Shown here: in pieces, positions 1 to 5,663 of the stretch
Layout: each line of letters starts with the position of its first letter
Position numbering within the stretch: position 1 is the first letter of the stretch
DNA from: Anaerolineales bacterium
GTDB lineage: Bacteria > Chloroflexota > Anaerolineae > 4572-78 > NAK82
Length of the DNA: 9,480 bases
Direction of reading: 5' to 3'
Assembly: GCA_024643945.1 (NCBI GenBank)
Contig: JAHELX010000208.1
Location: 1 to 9,480, forward strand
Program-made: the position numbers and the translations under genes
Notes under the pieces: model-generated
The model's database searches: none
What the model saw: the letters and a program-made list of their open reading frames with translations, nothing else
What the model was told of the DNA's origin: nothing

Positions 1-431
1 ATAAAGCGATCCTGAATTACCTGAAAATCGTCCAGGATCAGCAAGAACCGACCTTCCAGTGCCAGGATGTCATTGATAAGGGTCGCGCTGATGACCTCGC
101 TGGGGGGAAGCTGTCCGGAAAGCAATACGCCCTCGATCTCCTGGCCCAGGTTCACATCCACCTTTTGTAGGGCAGCCACGAAATAGGCAAAAAAACACCC
201 AGGGTCATCATCTGCGGGATCCAGGGACAGCCAGGTCACCGGCCAGCGGTCTAACGCGTTCACCCATTCGCTGATGCAAGTCGTTTTTCCGAATCCGGCC
301 GGCGCCGATATGAGCGTGATCTGCCGGCCGGCTGCCAGGCCTTCATTCAGTTGTTGGATGAGAAGTGGGCGTTGGACTCGTTTGGGAGGGAGAGAGGGTT
401 GGTGTAGTTTTGTCGCGAGTAAGACTGTCAT
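1..431 (-). CDS. MalT-like LuxR-family ATP-dependent transcriptional regulator, N-terminal part (runs off left edge)
   Basis: Reading leftward from the ATG at 431 gives 143 codons of the N-terminal STAND/AAA-type ATPase domain found in MalT-like LuxR regulators. Residues 6-24 (ATKLHQP...RVQRPLL) are the usual opening of the family. Residues 43-51 (APAGFGKTT) are the Walker A loop, residues 66-76 (TWLSLDPADDD) are the typical post-Walker-A strand, and residues 129-135 (FLLILDD) are the Walker B strand. An in-frame TAA lies two codons before this ATG, so the start is firm although no strong Shine-Dalgarno is seen. Family members are about 850-950 residues, with a TPR-like sensor and a C-terminal LuxR helix-turn-helix, all of which would lie outside the window. 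Such proteins are cytoplasmic activators that bind ATP and a small inducer. The target genes are unknown. A good minus-strand promoter lies about 90 bp upstream. Confidence 0.88.
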   Translation of the reverse strand, partial: MTVLLATKLHQPSLPPKRVQRPLLIQQLNEGLAAGRQITLISAPAGFGKTTCISEWVNALDRWPVTWLSLDPADDDPGCFFAYFVAALQKVDVNLGQEIEGVLLSGQLPPSEVISATLINDILALEGRFLLILDDFQVIQDRF

Positions 432-527
432 CCATTATCGCCAATCTACTACACCGTCGAGCGGGCGCCCGCCTTTTGCTGCGGAAACGCTCACCATCGC
501 GGCCATCACAAGCCAGAGTAATGACTT

Positions 528-556
528 TTTATACCATATCAAGGCATCCTTGTCAA
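528..556 (-). promoter_or_regulatory. Sigma70-type promoter for the MalT-like regulator
   Basis: On the minus strand a perfect -35 box TTGACA (556 to 551) is followed by a 17-bp spacer and TATAAA (533 to 528). It points at the regulator start at 431 and implies a leader of roughly 90 nt. Only sequence match supports it. Confidence 0.7.
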
Positions 557-643
557 AACATCTGGATAGGATCGCTGGATCCGGGCTGGGATAAGTCGGG
601 TCAGGGCGAGTTTGGTAGCGGGTTCGACACCGGAGTTGAACAT

Positions 644-714
644 CGCATGTGACATCATGGCGAAAGCCGCCCGATGTGATGAATCGAACGGCTTTTTGTC
701 TAGGAGGAGTATAC
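644..714. repeat. Diverged 71-bp direct repeat, copy 1
   Basis: This stretch aligns without gaps to 1438-1508 (constant offset 794), with about 58 of 71 identical positions by eye. The strongest shared block begins TGTGACATCATGGCGAAAGC, and both copies end in GAGTATAC. To the left, 612-643 resembles a decayed version of the tRNA 3'-end fragment beside copy 2. The rest of the 432-743 gene gap holds only the minus promoter at 528-556 and an imperfect palindrome at 622-641 (GTTCGAC/GTTGAAC). I see no gene there. Confidence 0.7.
664..694 (-). terminator. Hairpin terminator, probably of the DUF2442 gene
   Basis: Twelve-base arms at 664-675 and 683-694 enclose a 7-base loop. Read as plus-strand RNA the stem has two C/A mismatches, but read as minus-strand RNA the same positions form U-G wobble pairs, so the stem is complete. 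This suggests the minus strand is the functional one, about 50 nt past the DUF2442 stop. A T5 run (693-697) on the plus strand could allow termination in the other direction as well. Confidence 0.55.
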
Positions 715-743
715 CAATTTGCTACTTGACCTCGCAGACAAGT

Positions 744-1019
744 TTAGGTAGAAATGCTTGTTTCTGAGACTTCCATCCAGGCAGGGGCATATTTCCCGTA
801 GAGAACATCTGGGTCAATGTCTGCGCCGTTCTCCCAAACAATGGTGCCTAGTTCCTCGTCTACCCGAACCGAGCGAAACGCTTCTGCGTTCTCGCGCAGA
901 GGTTCGAAGATTGGCCCACGCAGAAAAGGTTCAAGATCGACAATCTTCTGCTCGCCGTTCGTAAACTCAAGCTGGACCCGAAAGCCTTCCAATGGTTGGA
1001 CTGAACGAATGCGAATCAT
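744..1019 (-). CDS. DUF2442 domain protein
   Basis: This 91-residue protein is recognised as a DUF2442 member by its overall pattern. It opens with the MIRIRSVQPLEGFRVQLEF strand, continues with a TNGEQKIVDLEPFLRGPIFEPLR segment and FRSVRVDEELGTIVWENGAD, and closes with DIDPDVLY. The full family length appears to be present, with no signal peptide or membrane segment. The start is supported by a GGAGAAAGG Shine-Dalgarno within 1024-1036. DUF2442 genes commonly sit directly behind DUF4160 genes, and the pair has been proposed to act as a toxin-antitoxin-like unit. Here only the tail of the DUF4160 partner remains, ending 17 bp upstream. The molecular function of DUF2442 is not established, and this copy may be an orphan. 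Confidence 0.85.
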   Translation of the reverse strand: MIRIRSVQPLEGFRVQLEFTNGEQKIVDLEPFLRGPIFEPLRENAEAFRSVRVDEELGTIVWENGADIDPDVLYGKYAPAWMEVSETSIST

Positions 1020-1036
1020 AGTTTCAAACCTTTCTC

Positions 1037-1150
1037 CTAATCTAACGGCTCAATCTGGACCAAAGGCATGTCCTCGCGTGCTCGTTCCCAGTCATCCCAG
1101 AGTTCCGCGCGATGGAGTACCGCCCTCAAATTCTGATTGTATCTTACCAC
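1037..1150 (-). pseudogene. C-terminal relic of a DUF4160 gene
   Basis: Reading leftward, an open frame ending at the TAG at 1037-1039 encodes HRAELWDDWERAREDMPLVQ followed by IEPLD. This matches the C-terminal pattern of DUF4160 proteins (AELxxxWExAxxxxPLxxIEPL). The family is about 80-90 residues and its conserved N-terminal half (FYRDHxPPHxHV-like) is absent. Upstream residues up to the GTG at 1150 do not look like the family. A seven-base G run (1153-1159) and the inverted repeat at 1180-1310 lie just beyond the break. It is followed after 17 bp by the DUF2442 gene, the normal order for this pair. A short peptide could still be made, but I read it as a relic. Confidence 0.6.
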
Positions 1151-1170
1151 GAGGGGGGGCACAACGTCAA
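1141..1170 (-). promoter_or_regulatory. Possible promoter for the DUF4160 relic/DUF2442 unit
   Basis: On the minus strand TTGACG (1170 to 1165) is followed by an 18-bp spacer and TAAGAT (1146 to 1141). It would transcribe the relic and DUF2442. The match is moderate and the site overlaps the weak 5' part of the relic frame. Confidence 0.35.
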
Positions 1171-1179
1171 GGAGGAACA

Positions 1180-1310
1180 GGGTGGGTTCGGATTTGGGGG
1201 CGAATTGCGCTGTAGGGGCCGGAGTCGAGGCTTTAGCCGGTCATTTTCGGGTCAAACCAGGCCAACCGGCTAAAGCCTCGACTCCATTGCCCCCAAATCC
1301 GAACGCACCC
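1180..1310. repeat. Large imperfect inverted repeat (REP/MITE-like element)
   Basis: A 20-bp perfect inner stem pairs 1221-1240 (GGAGTCGAGGCTTTAGCCGG) with 1266-1285. An outer 16-bp perfect stem pairs 1186-1201 (GTTCGGATTTGGGGGC) with 1289-1304, extended to 1180/1310 with one mismatch. The apical loop is 1241-1265. The left arm carries a 19-base insertion (1202-1220) against 3 bases on the right (1286-1288). The GGCTTTAGCC core is of the kind found in dispersed intergenic palindromes. No protein is encoded, so it would have to be mobilised in trans if it moves at all. Confidence 0.8.
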
Positions 1311-1383
1311 ACAGCCGGCGGTCAGGGTAGCTGGCTGCGTGTGAGGGAGGATGGCCCCGCCGCCGGGAGGCCAGGAAAAGGAA

Positions 1384-1410
1384 AAGGCCCTCCGCTGATG
1401 GGAGAGCCTT
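1384..1410 (-). terminator. Rho-independent terminator behind the tRNA 3'-end fragment
   Basis: On the minus strand the arm AAGGCTCTCC (1410 to 1401), a seven-base loop and GGAGGGCCTT (1393 to 1384) form a 10-bp stem with one U-G wobble, followed by TTTTCC. It begins immediately after the encoded CCA of the tRNA fragment, the usual place for a tRNA gene terminator. Confidence 0.65.
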
Positions 1411-1412
1411 GA

Positions 1413-1440
1413 TGGCGGGCCCGACGGGGCTCGAACCCGC
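1413..1440 (-). pseudogene. 3'-end relic of a tRNA gene, probably tRNA-Asp
   Basis: Read on the minus strand, 1440 to 1413 contains a 5-bp T stem (GCGGG/CCCGT, one G-U) around the loop TTCGAGC. It is followed by CGGGCCC as the 3' acceptor strand, discriminator G, and encoded CCA. G73 and this acceptor are as in many bacterial tRNA-Asp genes. The bases just before it on the minus strand include GTCAC, which may be the Asp anticodon GTC with its flank after an internal deletion. The 5' acceptor strand GGGCCCG, D arm and a proper anticodon stem are absent within the next 60 bases, so this cannot fold as a tRNA. It is either a decayed gene or the duplicated tRNA 3' end left by site-specific integration. 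Confidence 0.55.
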
Positions 1441-1508
1441 GTGTGACATCATGGCGAAAGCCGCTCGATGAACGGGATCGAGCGGCTTATTATCTGTGAA
1501 GAGTATAC
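1438..1508. repeat. Diverged 71-bp direct repeat, copy 2
   Basis: This is the ungapped partner of 644-714. It contains a perfect 12-bp hairpin, arms 1458-1469 (AAGCCGCTCGAT) and 1477-1488, loop 1470-1476. On the minus strand the hairpin lies about 105 nt beyond the AraC relic stop and directly before the tRNA relic, so it could have served as a terminator. No gene is seen from 1509 to 1594. Confidence 0.7.
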
Positions 1509-1594
1509 TACCGAAAGCCAGATTGGGCAAATGAGAAACAAACAATCCCCAGCAAGGTGCCGTTGAAGGTAGTTCACCTCAACAAGCGGACCGT

Positions 1595-1765
1595 TCAAGT
1601 TGCAGATGGAGTAAAACCGAAGTGTCTCTTGTACTCCCGGCTGAACTGGGCCGGGCTGTTGTAACCAACCAGGTACCCTGCTTCGTTGGCTCTCTTGCCT
1701 TCTTTGATGAGCGTGTGGGCCTTGACCAGTTTCACCGACTTGGCATACTGCAACGGCGACTGGAA
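1595..1765 (-). pseudogene. C-terminal helix-turn-helix relic of an AraC-family regulator
   Basis: Reading leftward from about 1759, 54 residues begin SPLQYAKSVKLVKAHTLIKE and end with the second AraC helix-turn-helix, including ANEAGYLVGYNSPAQFSREY and KRHFGFTPS, before the stop at 1595-1597. This is the standard end of AraC/XylS DNA-binding domains, where SPLQY links the two helix-turn-helix units. The first helix-turn-helix and any ligand domain are missing. The frame stays open rightward to an ATG at 1993, but residues there are the antisense of the neighbouring glycosidase-like fragment and show no AraC character. The break is therefore near 1760-1784. It is non-functional as an AraC regulator unless expressed as an isolated half domain. 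Confidence 0.75.
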
Positions 1766-1783
1766 GACCAGTCGCACGAAATC

Positions 1784-2410
1784 GGCCGGGCGCGGGCCTT
1801 CACACCGGGCTGGCGGGAAAACGAGTCGATCTGGCTGCACATGGAGTACAAGTACCTGCTGGAAGTGTTGAAGGCTGGTCTGTACGAGGAATTCTTCGAG
1901 GATTTCAAGCGCGTCCTGGTCCCCTTCCAGGACCCGACCGTCTATGGCCGTAGTCCCCTGGAGAACTCGTCGTTCCTGGTTAGCAGCGCCCACCCCGACG
2001 AGTCACTGCACGGCGTCGGGTTCGTTGCCCGTCTGAGCGGTGCCACGGCCGAGTTCCTGAGCATGTGGAGCGTGATGATGGCCGGGCAAAAGCCGTTTTT
2101 CATTCGGGACGGGGAGCTATGCCTGGTGTTCCAGCCCTCGCTACCCGGCCGGCTGTTCGACGCCGAGGGCAAAGTCACTTTTGCCTTCCTGGGTCACACC
2201 CCGGTCACAGTCCACCATCCAGGCCGGGTGGATACCTGGCGGAACGAAGGAGTCGGTTGGTTGCACAAGCGTCCGGTGGTGTTGCACATCCCAGGCCAGG
2301 GACAGATCGAGTTTGCCGACGGCATCGTCCCTGCGCCCTACGCCGAGATGATGCGGGCGAGACAGGTGGAGGCCGTCGAACTGTTCTTGACGATGAGAAT
2401 GGAATCATAG
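1784..2410 (+). pseudogene. C-terminal fragment of a GH94/GH36-type carbohydrate-active enzyme (cellobiose phosphorylase-like)
   Basis: From about 1784 the frame reads GRARAFTPGWRENESIWLHM, then continues through EYKYLLEVLKAGLYEEFFED, SLHGVGFVARLSGATAEFL and MWSVMMAGQKPFF. From memory these motifs belong to the C-terminal part of large cellobiose phosphorylase-like or GH36-type glycosyl hydrolase proteins of around 1000 residues. A beta-rich tail follows and the TAG at 2408-2410 looks like the natural end. Only about 209 residues remain. The frame stays open back to 1622, but those ~54 residues are antisense to the AraC relic and do not continue the enzyme. The catalytic domain is largely missing, so I call it a 5'-truncated pseudogene. 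The exact family is less certain than its carbohydrate-enzyme nature. Confidence 0.55.
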
Positions 2411-2430
2411 AGAGAAACAAAAGTTGTCTG

Positions 2431-2459
2431 TTGACAAACCCAGAGGAATCTGCTACAGT
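2431..2459 (+). promoter_or_regulatory. Sigma70-type promoter of the lacI-led operon
   Basis: A perfect TTGACA (2431-2436), a 17-bp spacer and TACAGT (2454-2459) lie about 50 bp before the LacI-type repressor start. Transcription would begin near 2466, inside the palindromic operator. No comparably strong promoter is seen in the gaps further down the operon. Confidence 0.8.
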
Positions 2460-2489
2460 ACTAATGCAGATTACTAATCCGCATTAGTA
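2459..2489 (+). promoter_or_regulatory. Palindromic operator, probable autoregulatory LacI-family site
   Basis: Three half-sites are present: TACTAATGC (2459-2467), TACTAATCC (2472-2480) and GCATTAGTA (2481-2489). The last two form a compact 18-bp near-palindrome centred on C|G, the geometry usual for LacI-family operators. The first and third form a perfect 9-bp inverted repeat with a 13-bp spacer. The site overlaps the end of the -10 box and the transcription start, where a bound repressor would block polymerase. I found no second full copy in the window. Confidence 0.72.
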
Positions 2490-2509
2490 GAGCTATTGAG
2501 GGAGGAGTC

Positions 2510-3535
2510 TTGGCGCAACGACGGATCACCTCATATGATGTGGCTAGAGCGGCGGGCGTCTCACAGACCACCGTCTCCTTCGTCCTTAACAAGGTCGCGG
2601 AGGCAAACATCAGCGAGGAGACGCGCCGGCGTGTCTTGGCGGCGGCCGAGGAGTTGGGCTACGTGCCGGATGCCGCCGCCCAGGCTCTGGGCCGTGGCCG
2701 GACCCAGATCATCGGCATCGTCGTGACCACCCTGGACGATCCGTTTATCGGGGGCCTTGTTCAGACCATCGAGTCCGCAGCACACGATCAAGGCTATGTC
2801 GTTATCCTGGCCAGCTTCAACGACATTCCCGAGCGGGAGATTGCGGCAGCCAAGATGCTTCAATCCAGGCGGGTGGATGGCGTTATCGTCGCTTCGTCGC
2901 GAATCGGCGCGCTGTACCAGGGGCATCTGGAGCAACCGCGTGTGCCTGTGGTGCTGATCAACAGCCTAGCCGAGCCCAGTGACAAGTTTATCTTCTCTGT
3001 AGGCGTGGACAACCGGCATGGAGGATACCTGGCCACAGCCCATCTCATTCAGAAGGGACACCAGCGCATCGCCTATGTGGCTTCGCCCCCCGACCGCAGC
3101 GACAACAAGGAACGGATGGCTGGCTACCGCCAGGCTCTCGCCGAGGCTGACATCGGTTTTGACCCGTCCCTGGTTGTGCGGGGCACAGGTCGTACTGACG
3201 GTGGGCAGCAGGCGCTGCCTGTGCTCTTGTCGCTTAATAATCCGCCCAGTGCTGTGTTCTGCTACAACGACATGACGGCCATCGGTCTTATCGATGCGGC
3301 CCGAAAAGCAAGCCTGTCTCTACCTCAGGATTTGGCCATTGTGGGCTTTGACGACATCGCCTTCGCGCAATTCTCTCATCCGCCGCTGACAACCATCGTC
3401 CAACCTATCGCCGAATTGGGTAGGACAGCTATAGAGTTGATGCTGGCACTTCTATCGGACGATGCTCACGGCGAAGTGGCGGTACCCAATGTGACCATCC
3501 AGGGACGACTGATCGTTCGTGCTTCATCGGGCTAG
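2510..3535 (+). CDS. LacI-family transcriptional repressor
   Basis: This is a 341-residue protein of full LacI/GalR length. Residues 7-27 (SYDVARAAGVSQTTVSFVLN region) are the helix-turn-helix. Residues 53-64 (PDAAAQALGRGR) are the hinge helix with the minor-groove leucine at 60. IIGIVV at 67-72 begins the periplasmic-binding-protein-like effector domain, which includes VGVDNRHGGYLA (164-175), YNDMTAIGL (252-260) and IVGFDDIAFAQFSHPPLTTI (277-296). The start is TTG at 2510, chosen because GAGGGAGGAG lies just upstream and the residues fit the family start. As first gene after a promoter with a palindromic operator, it probably represses itself and the downstream operon until a sugar or sugar phosphate binds. 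The inducer cannot be inferred from sequence alone. The 112-bp gap to the next gene shows no clear promoter or terminator. Confidence 0.93.
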   Translation: MAQRRITSYDVARAAGVSQTTVSFVLNKVAEANISEETRRRVLAAAEELGYVPDAAAQALGRGRTQIIGIVVTTLDDPFIGGLVQTIESAAHDQGYVVILASFNDIPEREIAAAKMLQSRRVDGVIVASSRIGALYQGHLEQPRVPVVLINSLAEPSDKFIFSVGVDNRHGGYLATAHLIQKGHQRIAYVASPPDRSDNKERMAGYRQALAEADIGFDPSLVVRGTGRTDGGQQALPVLLSLNNPPSAVFCYNDMTAIGLIDAARKASLSLPQDLAIVGFDDIAFAQFSHPPLTTIVQPIAELGRTAIELMLALLSDDAHGEVAVPNVTIQGRLIVRASSG

Positions 3536-3647
3536 CAGGAGAATCGCGTTCGCGGGCCTGGGGGCAGTGACGTGCGCCTTGCTTGCATGGGGGTTTCCGA
3601 TGGAATGACATGAGATAAGGAGACACGATTCAAGGAGGATTTCGTTC

Positions 3648-4676
3648 GTGAAGGCAGCAGTCTTGCATGGCGTACACGATTTGCGCTTGGAGGAACTACA
3701 AGATCCTTGGCCAGCCGACAACGAGGTACTCATACGAGTGAAGGCCGCTGGCGTGTGTGGTACCGATGTGCACATGTGGGAAGGCACCAACCAGGAAGGC
3801 ACCTTTCCCTTCATTCCAGGCCATGAATGGTCGGGCGAAGTCGTGGAGGTGGGCAAGGACGTCAAGTCCGTGTCCAGAGGTGAACGTGTGGTGGCTGAGG
3901 TACCTATCCCGTGCCGGATCTGTGACAACTGCAAGGATGGCATGGAGCCCAACATGTGCCCCGACTTTGAGCTGTATGGGTTCTCCTGGGAGAACCCCGG
4001 CGGCATGGCCGAGTATACCTTGGCGCGGGAAGAGCGGCTGTTCAAGATCCCCGATAACGTGAGCTACGAGGAGGCGGCTCTGGTGGATCCGGTGTCGGTT
4101 GCCTATCACGGAGTGTGGGGGTCCGGCGGCGGTGCAGCTCCCCATGACCGGATCGTGGTCTTTGGCGCTGGTCCCATCGGCTTGTTCGCCATGTTGTCCT
4201 GCAAGGCATCGGGGGCGCCCGTTATCGTCGTGGAGCCCCAGACGTTCCGGCGACAATTGGCCCAAGGCCTCGGCGCTGACGTGGTCCTCAATCCCATGGA
4301 CGGGGATTTGGCTGAGCAAGTGAAGGAGCATACGGGCGGCCGTGGCGCGACGATGGTCCTGGAGTGCTCTGGCAGTAACGGAGCATTGGCAGCCACATTA
4401 GACGTGATCGGCCAGCAGGGACGCATCGTGCTGATTGGGCAAAGTGCGGGGCGCAAGATTCCGATCGAGATTGGGAAGGCCATCTTTGAGCGCACCACAA
4501 TCGTCGGTTCCAGCGGGAGCCCCTATTACTTTCCCAAGACTCTGACCTTCATGTCCCGTCGGCTTGTGGACCTGATGCCAGTCGTCACCCATCAATTCCC
4601 GTTGTCCGAGACTTTGGATGCCTTTGAACTCGGCAAGACCGGCGCCGACTGTGCCAAGATCTTGATTTTGCCCTGA
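3648..4676 (+). CDS. Zinc-dependent medium-chain dehydrogenase (sorbitol/threonine dehydrogenase-like)
   Basis: This 342-residue MDR enzyme probably oxidises a secondary alcohol of a polyol or sugar with NAD. The catalytic zinc site is visible as C37 (GVCGTDVH), H59-E60 (GHEW) and probably D147 (ALVDPVSVAYHG), where Glu is usual. The structural zinc lobe has C89, C92, C95 and C104. The last spacing is eight residues rather than the usual seven. The Rossmann glycine motif GAGPIG is at 173-178, and E196 after the second strand suggests NAD preference. The GTG start at 3648 is set by AAGGAGG at 3632-3638. The isomerase gene follows after 17 bp, so the two are almost certainly co-transcribed. Substrate is unknown. 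Candidates are sugar alcohols, cyclitols or hexuronate-type substrates, and threonine is less likely from the operon context. Confidence 0.9.
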   Translation: MKAAVLHGVHDLRLEELQDPWPADNEVLIRVKAAGVCGTDVHMWEGTNQEGTFPFIPGHEWSGEVVEVGKDVKSVSRGERVVAEVPIPCRICDNCKDGMEPNMCPDFELYGFSWENPGGMAEYTLAREERLFKIPDNVSYEEAALVDPVSVAYHGVWGSGGGAAPHDRIVVFGAGPIGLFAMLSCKASGAPVIVVEPQTFRRQLAQGLGADVVLNPMDGDLAEQVKEHTGGRGATMVLECSGSNGALAATLDVIGQQGRIVLIGQSAGRKIPIEIGKAIFERTTIVGSSGSPYYFPKTLTFMSRRLVDLMPVVTHQFPLSETLDAFELGKTGADCAKILILP

Positions 4677-4693
4677 AAGCCTTGGGGATAACT

Positions 4694-5518
4694 ATGCTCT
4701 TAGGTTTGCACACCGGCAGCATCATGCACACGAACTTGATGACGGACATCCGCGTGGCCAAGGAGACGGGCTACGAAGCCATTGAGTTCTACATTCCCAA
4801 GCTGCTGCGCTATCTGGATGCTGGCTTTGAAGCTGGCCAGATCTTGCCCGAACTCGGTGATCTGCAGGTGACGATGATCAATTCCTTCCTTCACATCGAG
4901 CGACAGGAACCAGAATTCCGCCAGCAGCTCCGCGAGAAGTGTAAACGGCTATGTCAGGTTGCCCAGACACTGGATTGCCCATCGTTGCAGGTGGTCGCGC
5001 TTTCCGGTCTCCAGGGCGAATCGTGGCCCGAGATCCGATCAAAGGTGGGACACTCCCTAGCCGAACTGGCCGATATCGCCGCTCCTTTCAGCGTCAGGCT
5101 TGCCCTGGAGCCAGTGACATTCACGCCACTCCACTCACTGTCTCAAGCGCTGGAGGTGCTCGAGGTGGCCGGCCGTGACAACGTGGGATTGTGCCTCGAT
5201 ACCTTTCACCTCTGGACTGGAGGAACACCCTGGGACGAGGTCGCGGCCCTCGATCCAGAACTTGTCTTTGTAGCTCACATCAGCGATGTTACCCCGCGTA
5301 AGGGTAGCCAGTGGAGCGATGCGGATCGGGATGTTCTGCTGGGCGATGGGATTCTTCCCTTAAAGGAGGGTATCGAAGCCATACGTGCCACGGGATACGA
5401 TGAGGTGTGGTGCGTCGAGATGATGGGGGCCTATCATTGGGAGTGGGACCCCTTTGTGCTCGCACAGGAGCTGGAACACCGAGCCCGGTACCTACTGGCC
5501 ACTGACCTCGGTTGCTGA
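4694..5518 (+). CDS. Sugar isomerase/epimerase, xylose-isomerase-like TIM barrel
   Basis: The protein has 274 residues from the ATG at 4694 and belongs to the AP-endonuclease-2/xylose-isomerase-like TIM-barrel superfamily. The expected metal-binding set is present: E139 (LALEPVTF), D169 and H172 (CLDTFHLW), H195 (VAHISDV) and E242 (WCVEMMG). A GDG motif near 217-219 follows an Arg-Asp pair, as in many members. Such enzymes interconvert ketoses and aldoses, epimerise ketoses, or act on keto-inositols (IolE/IolI/IolO types). The frame is open back to a TTG at 4682, but the family-typical N-terminus MLLGLHTGSI begins at 4694. It is placed 17 bp after the first dehydrogenase and 145 bp before the second, consistent with rearranging a keto product. 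Exact reaction unknown. Confidence 0.87.
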   Translation: MLLGLHTGSIMHTNLMTDIRVAKETGYEAIEFYIPKLLRYLDAGFEAGQILPELGDLQVTMINSFLHIERQEPEFRQQLREKCKRLCQVAQTLDCPSLQVVALSGLQGESWPEIRSKVGHSLAELADIAAPFSVRLALEPVTFTPLHSLSQALEVLEVAGRDNVGLCLDTFHLWTGGTPWDEVAALDPELVFVAHISDVTPRKGSQWSDADRDVLLGDGILPLKEGIEAIRATGYDEVWCVEMMGAYHWEWDPFVLAQELEHRARYLLATDLGC

Positions 5519-5663
5519 GCCGCCCAAGGTATGCCAGCGACGAGGCAACAAGGCTCACCGGATCGGGCATAAGTTCTAATACGGGACAAAAACGCGCTGA
5601 CTGTTTCAAGAACACAAGCAGAGAGGTTCCGCGTAAAACCAAATCAAAGGAGATATAGAAAGA

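Noticed and set aside
274..652. Plus-strand open frames of 95-106 codons
   Set aside because: The first part is antisense to the Walker A region of the MalT-like gene, and the rest crosses a promoter and intergenic sequence without protein-like features.
1413..1490. A complete tRNA gene on the minus strand
   Set aside because: The 5' acceptor strand, D arm and anticodon stem-loop with U33 cannot be placed. Only the T arm and 3' acceptor end are intact.
1137..1545. Open frames of 91 codons on both strands across the palindrome and tRNA relic
   Set aside because: They run through a large inverted repeat, a terminator and a tRNA fragment, and the translation is low-complexity.
1622..1783. Taking 1622 as a true start for a 262-residue protein
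   Set aside because: The first ~54 codons are antisense to a convincing AraC C-terminal domain and do not continue the glycosidase-like sequence.
3696..4331. Minus-strand open frame of 211 codons opposite the first dehydrogenase
   Set aside because: Antisense of zinc-site and Rossmann motifs of the real gene, with no independent support.
4694..5518. Assigning the TIM-barrel gene as IolO (5-keto-L-gluconate epimerase)
   Set aside because: The superfamily metal residues match, but the overall sequence as I recall IolO of Thermotoga is clearly different. No specific symbol is justified.
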